Assembly (NCBI GenBank): GCA_023653785.1
Contig: JAMKCH010084877.1
Location: forward strand, 1-64,000
Direction of reading: 5' to 3'
DNA from: Ophioderma brevispina
Lineage: Eukaryota; Echinodermata; Ophiuroidea; Amphilepidida; Ophiodermatidae
Length of the DNA stretch: 64,000 nt
Position numbers and translations under genes: made by a program. This document shows positions 46,093 to 56,846 of the stretch, one piece after another. Below the pieces are notes generated by a model. That model worked only from the letters and a program-made list of their open reading frames with translations, had not been told where the DNA came from and searched no databases. Numbering within the stretch: the stretch's first letter is position 1; each line of letters starts with the position of its first letter.

Positions 46093-46404
46093 TTAATAAT
46101 AATGTGTATGTTTAACGCGCGACATATCCACGTAAACGTGATCAAGGCGCTGTGCGGCTGCCATGAATGGCGCTCAGCAAATCATAGAAACCATTATACC
46201 AGAACAATTTAATGCCAAGAAGCTCGATTTGATCAAGCAGAAGGAAACCTGAGTACCCGGAGAAAACCTGCGGAACAAGTAGGATCGCAGAAACCAAATT
46301 TACATTAAAGCAACGAGAACGAGCCCCTGCCGGGAAATCGCACCCAAGACCTCAGTGGTGAAAGGCGAAGGAATTATACGCTGCGCCAACACGTTCCCCA
46401 AACA
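46093..46404 (-). mobile_element. tRNA-derived SINE inserted in the tRNA-like array
   Basis: Read on the minus strand it begins GTTGGCGCAGCGTATAATTC and continues CTTCGCC..CACCACTGAGGTC, then GGGTGCGATTTCCCGGC, a tRNA-like head with boxes A and B. A body follows containing GGTTTTCTCCGGGTACTCAG, a motif I know from many invertebrate SINEs. The 3' end is an ATTATTATT-type tail at 46,093-46,103. It interrupts a satellite unit whose two halves can be read on either side. Confidence 0.8.
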
Positions 46405-46455
46405 GTAAGACTATAAACTAAAAGTCTCAGTGTTAACACATTGTCAATTGGTACC

Positions 46456-46800
46456 TTTGTCAGCTAAACCTCCCCCCCCGATTTCTTAGGAAATCTGATG
46501 AGGATGGTATCTGGTTTACCCTGGTAGAATGAAAAGAAGATTTACCTACAAGGGCGTCAGTCTAGAGACTTGGCGGCCATCCAGCACATGCTGCTTGTAT
46601 GGTTGGCATAGCCCCCCGCCGAAAAACTTTGGATTGCATCAGGAAGGGCATCCGGCAATTATCTTTTTGCTCCATCATCCTCACCGCAGTATTGTTGTGT
46701 GAGGTGTATCCGGCCACCCGTTGACGGGGGACAAAACCGGAATTGTAAAACTTTGGTTTAACTATCTAACTACTAAACTACAACTAACTTACTAACTATA
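46456..46800 (+). mobile_element. Probable 3' end of a non-LTR retrotransposon
   Basis: CAGGAAGGGCATCCGGC is a sequence I associate with the 3' ends of RTE-type and related elements. It is followed by GTGTATCCGGCCACCC and a simple ACTAACT-type tail at 46,760-46,800. The segment splits a tRNA-like satellite unit. There is no readable reverse transcriptase; identification rests on the 3' motif and tail only. Confidence 0.4.
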
Positions 46801-47015
46801 CCCAGCGGGCATAGTCGTTTAGAGGGATGTCAAAACGACTTGTACGTCGAAAACAGGTCGACGGTTTTTTTATAAATTTACGTCGAAAATGCAAATTGAA
46901 TCTACGTCTTAAGAACGACTTCAAATCGATTGCATTTTCCGACATAAATAGTGTTGTAAATTTTCTAAAACTCTCGTACTCTTTTCGACGTTCCATCGTC
47001 TAGTGGGCCACTGGG
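46801..47015. mobile_element. MITE with ACGTCG subterminal repeats
   Basis: The ends CCCAGCGGGCA and TGGGCCACTGGG are imperfect inverted repeats next to TA on both sides. The body is dense in ACGAC/GTCG and TACGTCG words in both orientations (CGACTTGTACGTCG, TTACGTCGAAAATGC, TTTTCGACGTT). Such elements are widespread in animal genomes. The 66-codon minus frame is read-through. Confidence 0.75.
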
Positions 47016-47059
47016 TAACTAACAACTACTCCTCCCCATCTGAACCATTAGCTCAGTGG

Positions 47060-47561
47060 AATTGTGAAGTCTTATTTGAGCCCATTTCAGAAAATTTGTG
47101 CATTCTAAAAATGTTTACCCCAGAAGACCTCCAACATTTTAAATCGTTAAAATTGTCCTAGATATAGCGAACTATACGTTTTTAATCCAAGACCAGATTA
47201 CCATGTTTATAAGGACCTTTTAACCCGTTAGGAAAACATTCTACCAACATTGGTATTTACGCCTTCCCTATCTTAATCCCAGTGAACTCATCATCAAGAT
47301 TTAATCAGCAAGTCAGTATTGCCTCGAGTATTTGTCAAAATTCCTTGACATGTAACTATGTACGCCCACTTTCCTGCCAATCAACGCCATGTTGGATGCA
47401 CAGTAAGCGCGTTTCTATGGCTTTTACATGGATTTGTTCCCGAGTCCGTCGCCACATACCAATCCACTGTCATGTCCAGGGATTTTGACAAACATTATGG
47501 AAACCATCACAACATTTTGTGCAACTCTGTGCAAAGTCTATGACATAATGGCCAAGGGAGG
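47060..47561. other. No gene recognised
   Basis: Two overlapping plus-strand frames (47,282-47,543) without a recognisable domain. Confidence 0.35.
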
Positions 47562-47565
47562 TTAA

Positions 47566-49016
47566 ATTTATAGTCCAAGATTAAGAAACACCCAGACATA
47601 TATAGGTACAAGCTGATTTTTTCAGGACGTTTCCTGATGCTGTAAAGAGCACATATCAAAGAAAAAGTTCCCCAAGAATCCCCTTTGTCCTATTTTGAAA
47701 ATAGGGGTAAAGTTTGTAACAGGGGTCAAATGCTAAAATGTTTCAATTGCATTCAAATGTACCCACGTTTTGTGTCACATGTCATAGTAGGATGAAACAA
47801 GTATAGTTTGCCTTATCTGCGATTATGGATTATTAACTATATGGCAATAATTGTTCAAGGTCATACTCGGGGGGGGGGGGGGAAATCATCGGAGTGCTCC
47901 TATTCATTCCAAAAGGGTATCAAATTGTTTGTCCGAATTGTGTATAAAAAAACCGCCCTGGAAAAATATATTGAAAGATTTTAAGTAATTTACTTCATAG
48001 TTAAGGTTCATATGGCAGGTTTTCTACATGGTCTATGGGAGGGTCACAAGCCACCGCCCTATAAGGCCATATTTCAAGATGTAGCTTGTGGATGAGCATT
48101 TTGGCCATATATGACCAAACAACATGTCTGAGTAGTTTGGAATTAGCGAAAAAATCGTACTGTTTTGAAAATTTTACCCCAATATGACCTGAAAATATTT
48201 TGGCCTGCATGCTGAACAAAGCAAATAGTACAACTTAATGTTTCTTATTCAGTTTGACTAACTGCAAAAACCGGTGTGTTAAAATTTTAACACCAAGTTG
48301 GTGTCAAGCTTGTTGGTGTTTAGTTTTCTGGTGTTGAAATTTAGGATTTAACACCAGTCGGTATGTCTGCATAATTTTAATTGGATTCGGTGTTCTGTTT
48401 GGATTTGTTAGGGCCAGCAGGTATACTAGAACACAAATAAACAAAATCACCATTTTCTTCTAAAATATCACATCTTACAACTATAAATGTGTAACCACCC
48501 AAGTTTGGTGTTAATTAACACCATAGGGAGTGTCCCGTATTGACTCCATGAGAGAGTTCTTTGAACCCCATTAGTGTCAATTTCACACCCGGCGTGTTAA
48601 AAAATGATTAAAACACCATATGAGGTGTAAAATCAACACAAGCAGTGGTTATATCATACCTTGTAACACCAAAATTGGTGTTAATAAACACACCTGGTGT
48701 AATCTAACACCATGGGTGTGGTCCCATATTCACTCCAGGATGGTGTTAAATACACCCTGTTGTTAAAGTTAACACTCCAGTTTTTGGCATTTAAGAATAT
48801 GATAACCCTGATCTATATCAATTGATCATTTCATTTTTTTTTACCCCTGTATAAACTGACCCCCTTATTTCTCAAATAGCACACGGGGGAATTCTTGGGA
48901 CTTTTCAGATATGTTGCTCTTTACAATATGTATTAAAACTTCCTGTAAAATTCAGCTTGAACTTATTTATTTCCGCCTTCTTGGCTACACAGACCTATAG
49001 TTCCTGGACTATTAAG
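47566..49016. mobile_element. TTAA-flanked TIR element, 1.45 kb, non-autonomous
   Basis: TTAA at 47,562-47,565 and 49,017-49,020 brackets inverted arms. The outer ends are ATTTATAGTCCA and TGGACTATTAAG. Further in, TAAAGAGCACATATC and CCCCAAGAATCCCC at left oppose GGGGGAATTCTTGGGA and GATATGTTGCTCTTTA at right, over more than 100 bp. The interior has a G14 run near 47,870 and a GTGTTAA/TTAACACC-rich region. No transposase frame is present. A piggyBac-type parent is inferred from TTAA. Confidence 0.75.
48265..48785. repeat. TTAACACC / GGTGTTAA palindrome-rich region
   Basis: At least fifteen copies of AACACC or GGTGTT alternate in both orientations (GTGTTAAAATTTTAACACC; AACACCAAAATTGGTGTTAA; AACACCATGGGTGTGG). 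Many pairs form short hairpins. Lies inside the 1.45-kb element. Confidence 0.75.
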
Positions 49017-49020
49017 TTAA

Positions 49021-49356
49021 ATGACAGGAGGGTTGTTTTAATACAAATTTTCTCTCAAATTAACCCTGGATCGTTTGTAAACCACCTACTGAGAAGGTTT
49101 GAAGGTTTATGAACAACAAGTACAAAGAAAACCGCAAACCTGTTTTGAACTTTTCTGCTATCGTATCGTCCCCATAGAAACCATGCTTTGAATTTCTGTC
49201 GTGGCACAACAGAAATTAACTAAATCATCATCTTATGGCATAAAGACGGCGTATTTGGCTTATCACTCAGTGTATCTAATACATTGGTAGCATCCAAATA
49301 TCCCAAATGGGGTTCGCCAAAAATTGGGGCGCTTCATTCTGGAAATCCATGTCTCT
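49021..49356 (+). mobile_element. TTAA-flanked MITE (GACAGGAGGAG family), copy next to the 1.45-kb element
   Basis: ATGACAGGAGGGTTG follows TTAA at 49,017-49,020, the same TTAA that closes the 1.45-kb element. The body matches 5,483-5,841 through CCATGCTTTGAATTTCTG and the partly decayed palindrome. It ends AAATCCATGTCTCT with TTAA at 49,357-49,360. Confidence 0.85.
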
Positions 49357-49360
49357 TTAA

Positions 49361-50128
49361 CCAATGTTTTGCAGTAACTGTCAACGTACATTTTGTGCCC
49401 CAGGACATAGATAGTTGCCCACATGTCAAAGTGGATAAATGCCACCTCATTAAGCTTTCAATGAACTACTTACACCGAACTTTTGCACCCACACATGCAT
49501 AACGCCCACAAACAAAATATTACTTCCCATCACCAAGTTTGGTGGCTCGTAGTTAACATACCTCTACCCTACCAAAGGCAGGGACGGCTCCTAATGATAA
49601 AGCAGGGGCAAAGGAAGAGTTAATACGCAATTATCGGAACGGACATTTCCATGCAAGAACTCTTTATTAAGTAGTAATAATTGTGTTTCAAATGGCCAGG
49701 TATATGAAATTCCTAGCTACAAACATGTGTGAAGAGTTAATGTGAACCAGTTCAATGTGTTGTTTGATAACCCCTATTTTTAACTCTGCTTTTCAACTCC
49801 TCTTTTCCAATGCTGGAGCCCCCTCCCAAATGGCACTTCCCAAGCCTCAAGCCTTCTCCTAATCCCAAAGGTGAGTGTCCTCCCGGGTATTAAATCACTT
49901 CCAGCCTCTTATCTAACCCTGCATTCTCCTACACTACAATTGTACGGTATATTTTTTTTAATTTTAACATGGGTAACAAAATTAGTGGAAAAGTGCAAAA
50001 GTCGATCTTTTATGTTGCTCACACTGATGAATATATAAACAGACAAAAATACAATCAATAAAACATTTAAGTTATTTGATACGTGAATGCCTTGAAAAAT
50101 AAGCCTATAGGGTGTTGCACTATTTGTC
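49361..50128. other. No gene recognised
   Basis: Short frames on both strands only. A poly-T run near 49,950. Confidence 0.4.
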
Positions 50129-50990
50129 TGCAAGAATCCATTGGTAAAATGGACGCCTGTGACCTGAAATGAGGTCAAGGTCATTCAGTCATTAACTATG
50201 ATGTAGGCCTCTTGGGGGGGGAGTCCATCTACTAACTGTGTCATGATTAACAGCAGTAGTGATTCTTGCAATATTGTGTGGCCAGAATCCATGGATAAAT
50301 TGACCCTGTGACCTGTAAATGAGGTCAAGGTCATTCAGTCATTAACTGGATGTCAGACCTCTTGGGGGGGGTCACTTACCAAAACAAGTGTCATGATCAC
50401 ACATTAGTGTTCTTGCAATCCTTGTGGGTGCAGAATCCATGATAATTGACTCTGTGACCTGAAATTAGTCAAAGTCATTCAGCCATTGAACTTGATGTAG
50501 ACCTATGGGGGTGGGGGCTGGACCTAAAATATACGGAGACCCCATTTCTCCGCCGAAACGCCGTAACAAAATTTAGGTGCCCAAAAGTATTTAATGAGCC
50601 TACTCCCTTCATTATTCACATAGTTTGGGCAACACCATATTTGGTTTACGGTATCGTCGTATTTGTAAAGTCCTTATGCATTTTATGAGACACGCGAGTA
50701 TTTTACGTTCTTCACACTTAGTGAGTGAAATGAAAACAACAACAACTGATGCCACATCTATCTCACGGACTCATATTTCTTTTCCTAATCACAATTACGG
50801 TCATCGCGATTCACTTCTTCCTTTTATAGTTCTATGGGGTGGGGGGATCATCTACCAAACAAGTGTCATGATCACACATTGTGTTTTCTTGCATATTGTG
50901 TGTGCAAGAATCCATTGGTAAAATTAACCTTGTTGACCTAGAAGTGTGGTGAAGGTCATTCTTACATGAATTTGATGTAGACTCTGAGGG
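50129..50990. repeat. ~150-bp tandem repeat with AGGTCA half-sites, interrupted
   Basis: Four to five units, each with GAATCCATTGGTAAAAT, GTGACCTGAAATGAGGTCA, AGGTCATTCAGTCATTAAC, CTCTTGGGGGGG and AAGTGTCATGATCACACA. In each good unit, TGACCT and AGGTCA are arranged as an everted pair followed by TCAAGGTCA. A 314-bp insertion splits the third unit. Confidence 0.85.
50518..50831. mobile_element. 314-bp insertion with ~15-bp target duplication
   Basis: CTATGGGGGTGGGGG (50,503-50,517) and CTATGGGGTGGGGGG (50,832-50,846) flank a block unrelated to the tandem repeat. A long duplication fits LINE-type retroposition. There is no poly-A tail or tRNA-like head that I can read. The adjoining repeat copies show the uninterrupted form. 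Confidence 0.55.
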
Positions 50991-53900
50991 CCTCTACTAG
51001 AGGGTCGTCAAGGACCAAATTGTGTAAACCACATAGTTCAATACGGAATAATTCGCAATCGATCATAGTGCGCAGTTCACACTCATAGAAAACGTTTTAC
51101 ACATTTGGCACTCGCCCGTGGTGTAAAACAGTCTCCTGATCCTAGCCTCTGTGGTTCTTGAGATACAGCAAGCGCAATAACTTTTGAAGCAGATACGCAT
51201 ATTCACACACTACAAGACCCCATGTCAATTGGGAAGATGAATATGAAGCTGAAAATACTTAATCCGCAAAAATATCCTTAATTGGCACAAGGTTTTGCAA
51301 AATTTTGCCAGATCATGCCATTCCAGGGGGGGGTGCAGATCAGGTGACTTTGCCCGAATTTTTGAAACTTTGCCGTACTTTCGCAATTTCCTCAGTGACA
51401 TGGAGCCTCATGCAACACATAGTCTAAATTAAAAAAATCATAATCCATCAATCATATAAATTAATGTACAAACACATAAGATGATGTCTGGGATAAAACT
51501 CGTGCATATTCAGTTGTTCTTCCATGTGAGCAGGGTTGAAATACAAATACATACAAGAAAAATAAACACATGTACAAGCCTAACATCATGTAATAAACAT
51601 TAAAATATAGTGCAAGCTATTGAAAGCTTTTGAATGCCTCACATTCTCATTTGGCATTCAATCAACATCATATTAACGTGTCAAAATATAATTACCTATA
51701 CTATCTAGAAACATTCCGTTGGTGCATTACCATGTATTGGTTGCATTATGTGACTGCACAATATCAGTCATGTATAACTGCACAGCATAACCATTAGTAT
51801 AAAAAATACATAATTGGCTATTGACAGCCAACAGATTTGAAAGAAAGTTGTTTTTGATATGATACTAACTTGTCTAACAAATAGGTGCATGCATGGGCAA
51901 ACAACAAAATTGGGCTCAACTGACAGCCCTCAGATTGAGGGAAAAAAGTGTTTTTCATCACCTAAACTTGTTTAAATTGAGACAATTCTTCATGGGTAAA
52001 ACACTGGTTGTGCTCTAGAAATGAAGTAATGCAAATTAAGAAAAAAAAAAACATCAGTTAAGGTTTTTTTGTTTCAGTTTCCTTCAACATTTTTTTAGTT
52101 GGGTGTTATGCTATAAAGGTTGGTTGTTTTCAATTAATTGTATGGCCAATATTTCTTTGAATTGATAAACCATAGCCTACAATTTCTGTGTTAGTTCTCA
52201 AGGTTTTGTTCACTTCGGAATTTGTTTTAGGGGGTAGGGCATTGATGGAAGTTTTAACTACCAAACTACTCATTCTTAGCATCGATCAAAACCACATTGA
52301 TAATTAAGATCACTTTTACTCCAGACTGGGAAAAACCTTTTATGTGCATTTCACCTTTTGAAATCAAAATTCTTTTTCTTTTTTTAAATTAATCTTAATT
52401 TCTGTGAAATTTTACTGCCAACATCAGAATTCAAATTATTTACACCAACGGTAATGAATTTTGAAAGTTTTTTTTGGTAGCCAAAATCATCCAAATTCAA
52501 ATTAGGCATTGTGCTTTTTTATTACAGAAGTCGATAAGAAAATTTTGAACAAAGGTTTAAAACGGGCCCCAGTCTGGGACCCTTGCACCTAAGACTACAG
52601 CTGTCCAAAAAAATGTTAACCAATCGGGACAGAGGCATTTTGATACCAAGAAAAGTAAGCATGGGTCTTTTTTGGTACCTTTTTCAAGGCAATAAAATAT
52701 GCTTTAATTTGCCATTTATTTCATTCCAATCCGATACTTAGAACTAAAGGTATGCTTCATCAATTATGAGAGGACATAATCAGCTTGGTCCGATTTCTAA
52801 AGGGACTGGAAATGCATGACGCACATGAATACACTGAATTCATAGCCCAAATCGGTTTCGCCATCTTTTAAAGGAAACAAATAGGTTTGCCGGGTTTTTC
52901 GAGTAAAGAAAGACTTCGACGGTTCTTATCACTGGTTTTACCAAGCTCTTATCGTTGGTCTACCCAACGGCCCTAAGCTAAACAAGACGAAATGCTGGTC
53001 TAGAGTTATTGCAATTCTGCGTCTGTTAAGGGTCTGTTTGGGACTGATTACCTGGTGTATATTTCCAATTCTGCCTGCTTCATTATTCCCATGTAGGCCT
53101 ATTATCAGAGGTTCTTTTCTTTTGTTTGTTGCTATTTTGCTTGTTTATTCTTATACAGGTTTATAATTCTTTGGAATCAGCAAGAAGTGTCTGGTTTCTG
53201 CTCGTTTGGTTAATTAATTTGTTTGGGTGAGCATTCGGTGTATTTTGAGCATTTTAATGTCTGCTCATGAAAGTGAACTGACTGATTATTTTTTGAAAAA
53301 TTACAAAGTATTGCTGGATCATAAGACAATTTTCAAACTTATTTTAAAATAATGAAGATCAAAAGGGATTGTCAATATATTCGTAGCTTCAATACCCAAT
53401 CAATAAATCAATCAAGAACAAAATTTTAGTATGTTACAAAATCATGTTTCCCGCAATCTTGCAAATGTAATTAATGCAATCAGCCCAAGTCGAATTGCAC
53501 CTTTATATGACGAAGGATATCTTCGTTTTTTTTTTTTTTTCTAAATACCGCATGAAATGAAATAAACTGCAAATAAAACCTATTTATTTGCTTTAAGAGA
53601 CTACCAACACAAAGACCCAATAGCCAATTTAGTTTTGTGCAAAATGCCTGATGTCCCAGTGTTAACATGTGGAGGAAGCCTGTAGAGCTTTTATTTCAAT
53701 GATCGAATGATAATAGGCAGTTTTCAGTTTCTCCTGTTCAGTGACATTTCCTTTTCTGAAGTCACTTCTTTTAAAGGAAATATGTCATGATTTGAATATT
53801 TGGAAAATTTGGTAGGGATGAAAGTTAAGTAACATAGATACCATATAAATCAAAATAAGTGAAAATTTCCACATTGTTGAGTTTTTGCACGTTTAATTCC

Positions 53901-54107
53901 CGCCCAATAGCTTACTGGAACCGATTCCAGACAATCACATCGCAGGCAAATGGTGAAGTAAAGTGATGACCATCCATAATTTACGTCGTTGTGACCATCA
54001 TATCGCAAATTATATAAAAACAAAAAAACTAATAATTAAACACAACGAAATGAAACAAAATCTGTCATTCTGGTACTTGGTTTTCTATTTTAAGTATTAC
54101 TTTCATA
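50991..54107. other. 3-kb stretch without recognisable gene
   Basis: AT-rich, with only short frames. A poorly conserved two-copy unit lies at 51,830-51,960. A mariner-like start (CTGTCCAAAAAAATG) occurs near 52,600 without a partner end. No domain, RNA or strong tandem structure was seen. Confidence 0.4.
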
Positions 54108-54456
54108 AAGGTCCATGGCCCCGATCCTAAATAGCCTCGTCCCCAGAAGCCCCATATTTTACGGGAATGGTCACATTTTGGTTCAGATACAGCTAACTAT
54201 TTTTCATCTCATTTACGGTGTGAAATCTTAGATCCGAAATGATATTGGTTTGGGGAGTTACGAGTGAAAATGTACCCCATTTTGGTCGACCAATATTATT
54301 TTTACACAGTTTTCTATGGGGCTTAAAAAAATCACGTTTTAAGCTTCGCATCAAAACGGATTGAATATCGGCGCGAAACTTTATAGATGGGGTTTGGAGT
54401 GAAGGCCCAAATTCAAGATGACAAAACCTAAATCCTTAAATCGGGCCATCCCCCTT
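54108..54456 (+). mobile_element. MITE (ATGGCCCGAT family), copy 3, best ends
   Basis: The ends AAGGTCCATGGCCCCGAT and ATCGGGCCATCCCCCTT are inverted repeats, with TA directly outside each end. The interior order CCCCAGAAGCCCC, GAGTTACGAGTGAAAATG, TCTATGGGGCTT, ATCGGCGCGAAAC matches 15,861-16,217 and 36,550-36,855. Confidence 0.8.
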
Positions 54457-54929
54457 TAATCCATCAATATACAGTGTCAGCAATAACAATTCGACTCACA
54501 CGATGTTTGGTCATCACTTTGACGTCACTGAGTTGGGCGCTTTTGACAATGAAGACGTGGCGACAAAATCGCCCGTTTTCTTCGTATGTCAAAAAAAGCA
54601 ACAACAATTAAAAGGCCTCTATTTTTAATTTTACATTCAAATTGTATTATTTTTCAGGAATGTCGTGATGTATGTACATATAATTTATGAATGTAAGTCA
54701 AATGAGCTTGACAATATCTTCGAGATATTTCCTTTAATACCACTAAACACAAACATCAACATCACATTGAAATAGGCTAAAGTACTTCTGGAGGACACCA
54801 TGAGCAGCATATTAATAAATTTTAAATTACTGGGAATAATGACCACTTCACACACGGACGGATCTGGGGACAGAATCCATGTAGTTAAGTGATATTTAAC
54901 CAACCAACAGGCTTATCTCAGTTTAATTT
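54457..54929. other. No gene recognised
   Basis: Spacer downstream of the NLR gene. A 3' exon or untranslated region of that gene could extend here, but nothing shows it. Confidence 0.4.
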
Positions 54930-55960
54930 CTCAAACATTTCAGAGTATAGCAGTGTTGCTTTAGAAAGAGGGATTTTATACCCTTAATCCAGTTCCCTCA
55001 GATGAGGCAGGAGATAAGATTTCTGAATACATCATCCAAACCTGAGGACCAATGTTCCTATTGGAACATGGTCAAGCTTCTCTAGTGGCAGATGTTGGAA
55101 TGACTCAGCAAGAGCTGATAAACCATTTGAATCAATCTTGTTGAATGTTATTCAAGATTACTTCAGTGCAGGGGTTAGTCATCAACAGAATGCCTTGCTG
55201 AGGAGTTTTATACCTTCACTAACTATGATTATTGTAGGACAAACCTAGCTTGTCAAGTTGGGATAGTTTTGTAAAAGCAACTGAGATAATATTATGTCAT
55301 GTTAGTTTCATGAAGCCTTAACACAGAAGGTTGTGTAGATACTGATGGTTAGGTGCAAGGACTGGCATAATATCCTGATTCATGATGTGAGAGATCAAGC
55401 ACTTCAGATTGTCACAGAGAGCATAAGGTGTCCCCAATTCTTTGAAATGTTTCTCTTTTGCACCACATTCTTAACCAATAGACTTTTAAGATTGGTATGT
55501 AATGACTGTATTGGTGAAGGCACCCATGGAATCACCAAGCATATTGTATGAGAGGTCAAGGACCGCAGAGGTAAGGTCGCAGAATCAGTATTGCTTGCTA
55601 TGTCAGTTATCAACTCAAACAATTTCATGCAATCTCTTGATCCATACCTGAATCTGACAAGTCTAATTCTAAGAGATTAGGGACAAGCAGGCATTCACTA
55701 GATCAGCTGTGCCGTGGGTGAATTCTTGACTACTGAACTTAGTCTAGCTGAAGACTTTTCTATGATAATCTCTTAATTAAGGATGCCTTCACAATGTCCT
55801 CCATTATGAGCTCAGATTTGAGACAAGTAATCTTAGCTCCTGAGAGGTATGGCTACAGACCAACCAGTCACTAGAATTGGGCCACTCAAGTTACATCTAA
55901 TACAATAAAGCCTGGACTGGTGCACAAATTGACTGACACTCATCCTCATTCAATCTGCCA
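54930..55960 (-). pseudogene. NLR gene: C-terminal ribonuclease-inhibitor-like LRR block, frames broken
   Basis: On the minus strand, short in-frame pieces carry LRR signatures: NLLELDLSDSGMDQEIA near 55,625-55,680, NGLSALAESFQHLPLEKLD near 55,065-55,135, and LPHLREL near 54,990. The GLSALAESFQHLP..LEKL pattern is that of ribonuclease-inhibitor-type LRRs in invertebrate NLRs, where the LRR fan senses ligand or partner. Indels and stops separate every piece, so no translation of the whole block is possible. It lies downstream of the other LRR blocks in the same orientation, so it is the C-terminal end of the same gene or of a decayed tandem neighbour. Confidence 0.65.
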
Positions 55961-55979
55961 ACCATGTGAAACATAAGCT

Positions 55980-56740
55980 AGAGAAAGTGTTTTCAAGTGA
56001 TAGAATGGGCATTCAGCCATCTCACCAATGCGATCACATTTACCCTGTATTGTTTAAGATATTTACCTGATAAGCAAAAAAACTCTTGGAGTGATTCACT
56101 CAATAAAGACACAGTGGTTCACCTAAATCACCCATCAGATTGACATCACAAAGTGTAACCTTTTCAAGTGACTGCATGCAACTAAGCAATCTCACCAATG
56201 TGATCACATTCACACTGTATTCTCTATATCCCTAACATGTGAAATTCCTTCAGTGATTTACTCACTGCTACAGTGTTGTCATCTAATTCACCTTGCACAT
56301 TCACACTAGTAAGTGTAACCTTTTCAAGTGACTGCATACAACTAAGCAATCTCACCAATGTGATCACATTCATATTGCATACTGTATATTCACACCGAAC
56401 ACATGGTGAAATTCCTTCAGTGATTTACTCACTGCTACAGTGTTGTCATCTAATTCACCTTGCACATTCACAGTACTAAGTTTAACCGTTTCAAGTTGAT
56501 GGCATACAACTAAGCAATCTCACCAATGTGATCACATTCATATTGCACCGGTGCATTTCTCCGCCTGACATGTACAATCCCTTCAGTGATTCACTCACTG
56601 CTACAGGGTTGTCATCTAATTCACCTTGCACATTAACATCACAAGTCATGAAAGGTTCAGGTGCCTGGGAATAACTTGTATCAATCTCACCAACCTGCAT
56701 CACATTTGTAGTGCCCTTGCCATAACGAAGAGGGAGAGCA
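55980..56740 (-). pseudogene. NLR gene: second LRR repeat block, frames broken
   Basis: Four tandem LRR units on the minus strand read NVITLVRLLSCMQSLEKVTL and VNVQGELDDN.. VAVSKSLKEF-like sequence, with a period of about 165-170 nt. The RLL.CM.SLE/K core is shared with the block at 56,847-57,584, but DVILTGELDD is replaced by VNVQGELDD or VNLMGDL. An intact 70-codon stretch survives at 56,491-56,703; elsewhere frameshifts break the units. It is the continuation of the same LRR domain. Confidence 0.75.
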
Positions 56741-56846
56741 CTTTCAAGGATTCACTCTGATATGATGGAATGTCATTCATTCCACTTGTCAAAATAACCC
56801 CAGAAAGTATTAGTCTTAAAACAGTGATGGCAGCACTTTAGAAGTC

